Shown here piece after piece: positions 1 to 9,800 of a DNA stretch of 25,083 bases. The DNA comes from Apostichopus leukothele. Its lineage: Eukaryota > Echinodermata > Holothuroidea > Aspidochirotida > Stichopodidae. The number at the start of each line of letters is the position of its first letter. The first letter of the stretch is position 1. Location: positions 1-25,083 of the forward strand of contig JAAAKB020318715.1 in the NCBI GenBank assembly GCA_010014835.2, written 5' to 3'. The notes below the pieces were generated by a model, which did no database searches, was not told the DNA's origin, and saw only the letters and a list, made by a program, of their open reading frames with translations. The position numbers were made by a program, and so were the translations under genes.

Positions 1-1587
1 TAAATCGTGTAATGAATAATTACATATTTAGACGGTTGACATGTTTTTACTATGTTTGTCCTCCCAGCCTAAATTGCAACAATATATTATCTAACTATTG
101 CTAGAGTTGTAAATGCCGTTGATAAGGTTATATACAAAGCTGAAAATTGTGCGATGAAAAAAAAACATCTTTAGGTATTTCCATATCCATATATAACATG
201 TTTAACTACGGGCAAAAAATCAGTTTCAATGCACGAAGTAGCAATACTGTTGTTAGCCTCAGGTTCATATTGGCGCTACGTTAGTATCCTAGACCAAGTC
301 TATAACCAGCTGTAGCACAACGTTGTATGAGGTCTGTATCCCAAATGGAGTGGCTGCTGAGTGCTACTACCTTAGCAAATAATCCTTAAAGGTATGCCAT
401 TTTCTGCAACCTTATCACTGTACACACAGAACAGTGAGTCATTTTGTTTTTGGATGGCACCTTGATGGTGTCAAATGTGTCAAAAGTCAAATGTTGACTT
501 AAAGCACTGTTAGTGTGCCCCTCCGTATTTTATAACGATATTGAGAGGCACGCAACATTGTTTGAATATTTTTATCAACTTTGCGAATCTGAAGATCAGA
601 TGTTGTAAAGGTTTAGAAGTAGAGGATATGCGGTAACTATCATTCCGGAACTCTTGATACATTTCATATTCTTTTATAACATCGCAATGGCATAATTTAA
701 TGATGAGTTTACTATTTTGTGGCCTTTGAAGTAAGCGTAACAAACAGTACAAGCACTATGGGATTTAATTGAGCACATTTTACTATCTTTTTTTGGTGAT
801 TAATCGTCGTTCTAATTTATGAGATTTTTGGAAGTAAAGATGAATACCTTTGACTTACAGGGGTGATTTAAAGATAAGTTTGAAGTGTAGTTTCAATGTG
901 GACAGTGTATACAGGTAAGGGAATATATCATTATGCGAGAGCGCCCTCTCATGTAACCAGGGTGAGATTCATTACAGTTTAATAAACTGAAGGGTTCTAT
1001 AAGTAGTAGATTGTGGACTATTGTTATCATTGAAGTGAAGTCATAACTTCGTTATACTTAATTTTGAAGTCGCACTCTTGTCTACTCTGATTTAATATTC
1101 TCTTGCTTCTTAAAAGCATATATCTTATCATAAGTATTGTTTCACATGCTGCTTTGCATGTTATCTTAAAGGGATATTATTTTTAAAGTTGAAATTATTA
1201 ACCGACTTCAATTCCCTGCAGTTATTGCACCATGCATTTTGTCAGTCGTGTTTAACGATTTCAGAGGTTTAAAATTAAAGAGATATAGTACATCAACACT
1301 GAGAGTGGTGTATATTTGGTAGTTGAAGTAGTATATAATCAAAATTGTTTTGTGTTGATATTGGTAGACGTGCCAATGACGTAATGGTCGCTAATACTTG
1401 TACTTGTTATATTGTTCTGCGTTGAATTTAAAACACTGCGAATTAAAATGTTAATATATCATAATAATGCCCATTGCATGTTTCCATTTCAAATTGGACT
1501 TAGATGACAATAGTGCTCCTATGATGTGTAGACATTGAATGGTTATATTAGTTTGTGTTACTATTGTTTATATTCTCTTCGTTACAG
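1..1587. other. Left flank, no confident gene
   Basis: AT-rich sequence without a convincing exon. One short piece deserves note. Positions 861-914 lie between a usable acceptor (TTACAG) and donor (GTAAGG) and read, in one frame, as a short Ig-like strand with the pattern ISLKCSF. It is only 54 nt, is entered and left in phase 2, and does not match the phase of the TM exon at 1588. It could be a relic of an Ig exon or chance. The minus-strand open frame at 510-752 has no recognisable motif. Confidence 0.5.
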
Positions 1588-1685
1588 GCGGGTATACAAT
1601 CCGGTGTATAGTCATAGCCACTGCCCTCTTGGTTATGCTGTTGTTATTGATCTTGATCTCTGTTTGCAGTTGCATGTTAAAATAA
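1588..1685 (+). CDS. Probable last exon of an upstream membrane protein (TM helix plus short tail)
   Basis: The segment follows a good acceptor (CTTCGTTACAG) and is open to a TAA stop at 1683-1685. Entered in phase 1, the usual phase for Ig-type ectodomain exons, it reads as an arginine followed by about 23 strongly hydrophobic residues (Leu/Ile/Val rich, core LLVMLLLLILI), then a Cys/Ser stretch and a final lysine. This is the layout of a single-pass type I membrane protein with almost no cytoplasmic tail. The rest of the gene would lie mostly left of the window. A second frame is also open through the segment, up to a possible donor near 1709, so the reading is not unique. The hydrophobic run makes the TM frame the better choice. 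It may be a paralogous or accompanying receptor of the Ig-NHL gene 2 kb downstream; that is inference only. Confidence 0.4.
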
Positions 1686-1715
1686 ATGGCGCCACCGAAC
1701 ACAAGTGGTAAGGTA

Positions 1716-1785
1716 TAAAATATTGCTTCTTGATGTATATTACCTTAGCGTAAACCTGCTAATGAGATATTTTTTATGTAATATG
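1716..1785. repeat. 70-bp direct repeat, copy 1
   Basis: This segment recurs almost unchanged at 2149-2218. The two differ by one substitution in the middle, a two-base A difference and one T in a T run. The 363 bp between the copies is not repeated on either side. It sits just after the TM exon. Confidence 0.85.
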
Positions 1786-1823
1786 CCTCCTCTTAATGGG
1801 CAGCACATAACGTGAAACAATAC

Positions 1824-1839
1824 TATATATATATATATA
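1824..1839. repeat. (TA)n microsatellite
   Basis: About eight uninterrupted TA units between the two copies of the 70-bp direct repeat. No function is implied. Confidence 0.8.
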
Positions 1840-2148
1840 AGATGTTAAGTCAACATGGAATCAAAAACGTCCATAGTTTCGAGAAAATAAGCAAGTTCAC
1901 TCGAAAATTACCAATTATTATAATTGCAATGTTCAATTATGCATGATTTATTTAACAATTTTTATTCGAACACATACGATCGTAAGAGGCCCACTCCTTC
2001 TTTTCCAAAACTTTTTCCAAAACTGATTCAGTAATTGTTATTATCCTAAAGATGTGTGGTGTTTCTAAAGAAACGTATTAACTGAAAAAAAGATCGTAAA
2101 AATGTGTGAATTTTAGAAGACCATTCAATAATTGATGTTTAACTATGT

Positions 2149-2218
2149 TAAAATATTGCTTCTTGATGTATATTACCTTATCGTAAACCTGCTATGAGAT
2201 ATTTTTTTATGTAATATG
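2149..2218. repeat. 70-bp direct repeat, copy 2
   Basis: Second copy of the segment at 1716-1785, same orientation and equal length. Sequence outside the copies does not continue to match, so this is not a simple long tandem duplication. It may be the remains of terminal or sub-terminal repeats of a small element, or a local duplication. Confidence 0.85.
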
Positions 2219-2335
2219 TCTTATGTATGTATTGTATAATTTGATGATATATTAAAACATGTTGTATATGCATTTCTTTTATGAAATAGAAAGGCAAGCA
2301 AATAATTTGATATAACGATTAAATGGCTTTGACAG

Positions 2336-2386
2336 CTTTATGAAAACGAAAATATGGACACCCTGTTGATGTTGCTGATTCAAGAG
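2336..2386 (+). CDS. Candidate 51-nt exon, owner unknown
   Basis: A 17-codon open segment lies exactly between an acceptor (CTTTGACAG) and a donor (GTATTG), phase 0 on both sides. It encodes an acidic start followed by an amphipathic leucine-rich run (MDTLLMLLIQE) that could form a helix. It could be a cytoplasmic or alternative exon of the upstream membrane-protein gene, but the phase does not join directly to the TM exon at 1588-1685 as modelled. Chance splice-site pairing is possible at this length. Confidence 0.22.
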
Positions 2387-3363
2387 GTATTGCTAAAACG
2401 TGTTTCTATTATTGGAAGCATTTATTTGTGTAAATTCACATATACTTGTATTACATAACTATGCAATATTATGTTCTCCCCGTGTAACTGTTTCAATATG
2501 GATTGGATGTTAAAAATCAAATTCATTTGTCATAGATATGACTGAGATAACAACTATGATTTAACACTTTTAACGCAAATATCCGATTAAATGTAATTTT
2601 GAAATAGATCAGTATATTTGAATACAACATTACTACTGGAACGGATGACCTGGTGTTATTTATGGAGAGAACATTGTTTGAAAACATCTGAGCAATGATT
2701 CTTTCGAACATGCCGACTAGGTTAATGAACTTTTTTACTTTAAAACTCGAATTCAAGGAGGTGGTTCCGTTTTTTTACTTAGGCTTCTTATTTATTTTCA
2801 GTCAAGCAAAAATCAATTAAAAATTCGCAAGTTAACTCTACATTTATTTTAATCACAAGAGAAGAAGAGTCAATTCAGTGCGCTAAAATAATATTTATTA
2901 AAACAGAGATGTTATGTTTCTTCAGTTTCTGTATAGTGCATTATTATGAGGAAGTTGTTCCCAAAATTGAGCCTTCCCAAATGTGGATCGACATGGTCCT
3001 AACAATATTTGGCCCCAAAAATTTAGACCCAAAGAATGTGTCCAAAATATATTTTAAACATCCCAACAACTTTTTATTTTTCATGCCAAATACTTCATAT
3101 TTCAACAGAAAACTGTGGGCAGTGTCCCTAAGGTTATATATTTCCTCTTCAAATTTAAGTTCTACTTACAAGATGAATATTAAAGTTTGTAAGAGTAACT
3201 TAATCCTCCAATTTTTCTTCACGATTTAAAAACAGCTTTTAGTAACTAAGAATAATTTTATTTTCATTTAGCGCCTTTTCATAGGGGCTCATTGCTTGTT
3301 TGGTTTCCTCTTTGGAATTTAGTTTTCCTAATGTTTTGCTTTTCAACGTTTTGCACGTAGCGT
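2387..3363. other. Intergenic, no supported gene
   Basis: AT-rich sequence. A 106-codon plus-strand open frame (2909-3229) lacks domains, a splice context and any recognisable motif, and its product is dominated by Phe, Asn, Lys, Ser and Ile, as expected for translated AT-rich DNA. I do not call it a gene. Confidence 0.5.
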
Positions 3364-3410
3364 CCTGTTACCGACGCTCCAGGCCGCCCTGGTACCTACG
3401 CTACAGGCGC
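3364..3410. repeat. GC-rich 24-bp tandem repeat, two units
   Basis: Two adjacent units of 24 and 23 bp share the pattern CCTGkTACCkACGCTmCAGG. They are distinctly GC-rich in an AT-rich setting and lie about 340 bp upstream of the start codon of the Ig-NHL gene. The position suits a promoter-proximal element, but no known factor site was recognised. Confidence 0.6.
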
Positions 3411-3751
3411 ATAGAGTTGGAATGTACTATAACCAAACCGAAAGTATCAGCTGGTAAACATAGACTTTGATCGATTGTGAATATCACTCAGCGAGATGTG
3501 ACCGCCAAAAACAAACACCTTAGACTGAAAGTTCAAAGTACCACAATAAACCAACACTTTATTCTTGATACATATTGTAGGCCTAACTAATAGTTGTAAA
3601 GAAGGTATGATAACTTGCGTTATCATTGTGACTATATAGGGTAATACTTGTTGGAACGTTATAACTACATTTAGTGCTGTAAGAACTTCTTTTTCAAGGT
3701 CATCGTTCTCAAGTACGGATCGTCTAAATTCGTAGCGATAATTTTACTAAA

Positions 3752-3818
3752 ATGGCGGACATAGTATTATTATTATTGCTTCTACTTACTCTTGGTCATT
3801 CAGCATCTTTTACGTCAG
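3752..3818 (+). CDS. Exon 1: signal peptide
   Basis: The ATG has A at -3 and G at +4, a good initiation context, and no in-frame alternative lies close by. The 22 complete codons give MAD, then a run of Leu/Ile/Val, then a small-residue region (GHSASF) suiting signal peptidase cleavage near residue 19. The exon ends at GTAAGT in phase 1, the usual first-exon phase in Ig receptor genes. Confidence 0.8.
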
Positions 3819-6800
3819 GTAAGTGTCAGGGACCTTGTCTCTGACAACAGTTTTTTTCCCAACTACTGAGGTAGGGAAGAGATCGAACACCACTCACTGA
3901 TGAAGTTATTAATATGTTATAGAGTACATTTGTGAGTTTTAGATATCCTTGTGGAAACCACAACCATACAACTGAGTGAAATAATGCCCAAACCGCCAAG
4001 TCACTAACAATATGTTATATCATATGTCTCAAATATGTCAGGATAATATTACTTAAAATTTCCTTGTGTATTGCTTCTTTTATTTTGGCCTTTTCAATTC
4101 AGGATCGACGAACATTGTAAGCTAACAGCATTCAGTGGTTGATCTTTGCTAAACTACGTGTAGATGCCAGTTCTCAAGCTGTTCGACGGAAGTGAAAATA
4201 ACCAATTCCACATTAATTTTAACAATTCCCCTTGTTTTCACACAGGAAGTCGGTATGGCTGTACGACTCCGCAGTATTTAGAGGGAGGTTTAGAAGACCA
4301 GGTTATAGACTGTACTCTACCTGATGAGTACTATGGTATATATTGGTATGAAAAAAGTGACACAGCAACTAATGACCCGATTGTATCATATCAAGATGGT
4401 AATCGAGATGGTCTTGGTTATCGATCGGGAAAAGTTAACATCACTAGTGATGGATTACTACAGATCAAGCTGGTAACAGTTGAGCATGAACACGAATATG
4501 AAGTATTGGTTATCGACAAAGATCAAATCGAAAGTGCAAAATTCATTATATCTGTTATTGTCTATGGTAAGTATTGATATATAGTATGCTGATAGCTAAG
4601 TACATATCAAATATGGCTGTTATTTACATGTTTAACGGTTTTAAGACGACAATGTATCCATTCTCCGTGTCTATTCTGTTTGAGGTCAATACAGTTTACA
4701 AGTAATTATTTCCAACAACGTATGCATTAATATTAATACTTTGTTCATGCCATATTCCTTACTGTGTAATTAATAAGTTATATTTGTGTTATTTATCAAT
4801 ATTAGCTTGAGTATATTATATTATACTTACGGCACCTTAACAGTTTTTAGCTTATGATATCCTTAAAGTGTTTTCTACTCTACCAATAGTGAAACCGTTA
4901 CAAGATTATCCCAATATTGACGTGTGCCACGGCAAATCGAACTGTTTAGCTTCTGTAAACAAGGACACGTCGATATCATGTTCTGTGGAAGGTGCAAGAC
5001 CAGTAAGTACTGTACAATGGTTTGACAAGACTCAGTTTGACGAGACTCTGTTGCAGTCATCATATTCTGACACTTCAGTAAACTTCACTTTCTCTAGTTT
5101 TGCTTTGACGAGTGTGACGTTTTCTGGCAACAACTTCTTCAAAATGTTGATATGTAAATCATTCAATCAAGCGCCCTCTATTGTTAATGGAACAGCCACA
5201 GTAGTATTGGAAATATCTCAGCCGCAGTACTCTTTGGTCTTCAATAACACTGAAAGTGGTCATGAAAATACGCAGATTGCCTTAGAATGTACCAACTCAG
5301 AACAACCGGTTCTCTTGTGGAAAAGGAAGAGGGATATGGAATATGAAACAATAGCTTACAGAATGAATAACTTGTCAATCGTAGCTATGGACGACTATAC
5401 ACTCTCCTCTAGTGGTTCTTTAGTAATCACTACACTTAAAGTACATCATGGAGGTGAATACGCGTGCTTCTATGGACCCTTTGAACATCACAACTACAAA
5501 GGGGTGTCATTAAATGTTGTTGGTAAGTACCGTAATGGACGCAACAAGCTATAAGTTGACTGAACCGAATGTAGTCGTCGTTAAGTTTAAAACACTTTAA
5601 GACGTTCTCCACCATCGCATCGCAATGTGTGATCACACAAATATGCCACTTACACTACGAGAATACACGTTGAAGCAAATTATGTTGAAAGAGACTCCGA
5701 TCCTCATTTTGATCAAGCAAAACACCTTCACATCCTGTTAATAGAGATCCTGATGAAAAGTTGGTCACATCACAGAACGTTTTGAAATGTAATCTGATTT
5801 CTTTATAGTGAAGTTATCGTGGCAGTATTTCAATTATTTAACTGAACCAATAAGAAGAGAGTAAATTGATGTAAATTGATGTAAACTGATGTAAAATGAA
5901 CAATTGCAACATAAAAAACCACCAAAGATACAATAGTAGAAAAATAACGGATTATCAAAACCGTTCTTAGAGAATACACAAAAAAAAAAACGTTTCTATA
6001 ATATGTAACAGCTTAATGTTTGTTATCATGTGATTTATTAACAGTGCCTCCTCATGAAGGAAAAGACTCATCAACAGTTAAAATGTGGATAATAATATGC
6101 ATAGTTATTTTTAGCGGGATGCTGATTGGGTCACTCATCTTCTATATGAGACGTAAGTATATGTATAGTTAAGTATGTAAAGAAACTGTTTATTTCTACA
6201 ATTTATATAAATTGCAAGAGATTAAGCCTTTCGACAAGCTTAATCCCACTTATTTACATTAATTACCAACAGTAGAAGAGCATGCTTAAATCAAATTTGT
6301 TTCTTGCATTATTCAATAGACCTTTCGAAAGACCTATTAAAGCAAGCTTGTCACTTCAAGAAATCAGAAATTTTCCGGTACTTCCATTCGACAGTGTTAC
6401 AGTGAGCGGTCTTTTAACTCTTACAACCACGTTTTTTTTTCACTTTACTTTCCTGCCTTCATCTGAGTACAAACAAAACTGCATTTTATTTTCCAATTTT
6501 AGATCGAAGACAAAAAACAAAAGGTTACAGCGATAAATTACAGGTAAGTCATGTCAAGTTAGTTATTTTGTATGGTTTCTGTTTGCTATAGGACACAAAT
6601 ATTAGTTTATATTTTAATTATTAATATTGTTAATGATAATAATAATATGTCAATCAATAGTAAAACTGTTTATTTTTCATACTGTGTTTTCTCTTTAGAG
6701 AACTAGAAACATGGAAGAAGGTTAGTAAATTAAACCGGTTCTCTTAATTTGTAAATAATTTCTTCAATACAATAATAGTAATCGTTAACTAGTGTCGTTT

Positions 6801-9800
6801 TAAGTATAAATGTCGTCGTTTATACCAGAATGATGTTGTCATGATCTTCTATAGGTCACTATGTATGTAAAGGTAACAACTCATTAATAAATCGATGTGT
6901 CTTCGTTAATCTCTAAAAAGGTTCCTAAATGTTACTTTATTTGGCTTTCTTTTCAAGCTTTTACTAATATCTATTGTAACTTACCGAAACTAAATTGGTG
7001 GGACGTTATTCCTTTCATTACTTCTTTGTTTTAACGATAGTGATTAAGTTATCACATCATTCGAACTGTTGAATATTAAAACCTGTGAAGTTGTTGTTAT
7101 TAATTTTCTTTCTAAATTTAAATAGCGGAGAACATTTTCAACAATGCCAAAGAAACTTGGAATAAAGGAGGAGCGGTAAGGATTACCATTTTCCAAAATA
7201 ATTTAACAGCTCTTACGTTCAATGTAACTCAAGTAGCAACTTCTACACGTGTGGTAAGGAATGAAGCGAAACAAGCACGTATGAATCGACTCTCTGAAAT
7301 AGTGCCTCTCTTGTGAGATAGGGACATTCTATATGTGATTTAGGTCGTAGTTCGAAATAGAGAAAGAAACCATCATCTGAAAATGACCTTATTCTTAGTC
7401 TGTAACGAATATTTGACCTGTTTAAACTAATGGTACGGTTTTAATATTACTTTTGCCTTCAGCTTGCGATGACAGACGAAGTCTCTCAATCTACAGTGCA
7501 TCTGGACGTTGAAAGTAAGCACGTTCTTTCCTTGAGTTTTGCATTTTCTTTAGAGTTGTTTCGGTCTAATTGATTTGACAATTAGCGTCTCTTAACATAG
7601 GAGTACCTACTTGTCACTTCCGAGCAACTTGATCTTTGCGGATTGTCTTATTGATAAAAGTAACGAAACACATACCACTAATAACAGAAAGAGTACAGAA
7701 TTACTTTAATAACAAACCAAAAAATATTAACACAAAAGGGTTTTTCTTTTCTTAAATTTAAACAAAGATTATTCATTAACTTTCATATCTTCAAGCTTAA
7801 AATGTTAATAATGTATAAACATAACCTACCGCAAAGAAAAAAAAAACGTTATTTTACAAGTCATTTGCCCCGCTGTCATATTTGTGGAACTTTTGAATGG
7901 TCACTTCCAGTTTGTTTAATATAGTGCACTGTACAACTTGTCTCCGTAATGCGTGCCGGTTGTATTGCTGTACATATGTTATGTTGTGAGGTCAATGCAA
8001 AAGGAAAACAAAACATAAATAATAATTGTTTAGTAGAATGAAATGGGTAAAAAGACATCTTCTTGTCTGAATTGTTCTCTTTTTACTTGCAAAATGAGGA
8101 GATTCAATGAGGAATACACAACTTTCTGGAGTTCAGTTGGAGAGAGGTGTGATAGTACTCCTTTTTACATAAACAGTCTAAAGTGTCTTTCGGTGCATTG
8201 TGCATTTTCCAAGGCTGTATGTATGAGAGTGTGAATGGGAATTGTTTAGCACGCGAAGAACTCAAATAACTGTTTGGAAGAAATACACAGCGATTAAAAT
8301 CAGACATTTTTGGATATTACGCATTTTGTTGTGATTTAACCTGAATTTAGAATCTAACTAGGAAACTCTCTTAAAATCAGGGTATTAGCCAAGTCCAGTA
8401 GGATAAAACTATTCAGAGTCAGATAGTCAAATAAACATAGACCTACCAAAAAAAATTGAGAAAAAGCAAAGAAAAAACAAAACCAGGTCAGTGCCAAGCA
8501 CACACCAAGTACGTGTCCAAATACAAGTCTGGAATATGAGCTTTAGAGTTTTCCACGTCATCTCCGATCATTTCCTAACATCCACATTAGCTCTAGCGTG
8601 ACACCATATGTGTTCATCTACACTAGTTTATTGCTATAGGTAAACAAGGTCAACCTTCCTGAAACCTATGAGATTGTTATTGTAATATTCAGAGAGAACA
8701 TGGATTATATCAATATTTATACAACAAAAGTGTTGACTTACGGGTACAACGTGCAGTGAACAGCGAGGTGTGTAGAATAATTAATGAGTGGTTTGTGTTT
8801 TTAGTGTGGTAAAGGTAGTAGCTATTCGCCGATAGGTTTGGATAGTTTCGAGAGGTTATGCGACTATAGCATAGGTCGTCTTTAGTTTACCTATGTCGAG
8901 GCATATGACAGGCACCGATCATACAACCAGTAGAATTTGCAAGATGCATAACATGATAAGGTTAAACGTTATGCATGTTAGCTTATCAATAATTGAAGTC
9001 TTCTATGCAATAACGGATTACTGCTGTACTATAAATCAAGAACAAACTTATGCAGATAAGATTATGCCGGTGCTGTGGCCGAGTGGATAAAGACGGGGCA
9101 TTTTAAAGCAACGATGCTTAGTAATCGGGAGGTTACGAGTTCGATACCCGGCTGAGTCATAGTAAGGTGGGTTTTTCATCCAAGAGCAATCTACGGTCAA
9201 ATTTTTAAAGTTGCAATCTATAAGTCCCTGCGGGTTTCCCCCACATTTGTGGTCGCTTAAGTTTAAGTCCTTGCTAGAGTTGTCCCTTACATTAACGTTA
9301 TGAGCTTAACTGTTACATAAAACAAACAAAAAACACGTACTGAGGGTCGGACGAACACACTCTTAATCGTAAAAATAAACCATTTTTGAGATCATACCTT
9401 ATATGTGATTTTGTTTTATTCTAACAGCTGACCCACCACATGAGACAGATGAAATCGTGAGTACATCTTAATAAATATACCAATCGAATGTAACTTTACG
9501 GAATACTTTCTTCCCGTTATGTTAGGATGATCGAAAGTTTTACTGACAATCTACAAATAATGAATATTATTGAGGTAACTCAGAAAACTGGAACACATGT
9601 AAAATAAAGCATTAATGCAAACACTTTATTACTTATAGCATACCATGTCAACGTTTGGTAAAACGACCACTGATGGTGAGAAGGCGTCCTCTTCAGGTAT
9701 ATATAAATATTTTTCATATTCGAATTACTGACAGCAATATTAGTCGAACGACATCATGCAGCAACATATAGTGGTTCTACCTAGTTTTCAGAACAATAAA

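Noticed and set aside
510-752. 80-codon minus-strand open frame
   Set aside because: No recognisable domain or signal; plus-strand frames across it are also partly open, as expected by chance.
2909-3229. 106-codon plus-strand open frame
   Set aside because: Composition is that of translated AT-rich DNA, with no motif, no splice context and no neighbouring exon.
9066-9155. A genuine tRNA gene (Leu/Ser type)
   Set aside because: A and B boxes are present, but the stems pair poorly and the sequence continues into a SINE body and A-rich tail.
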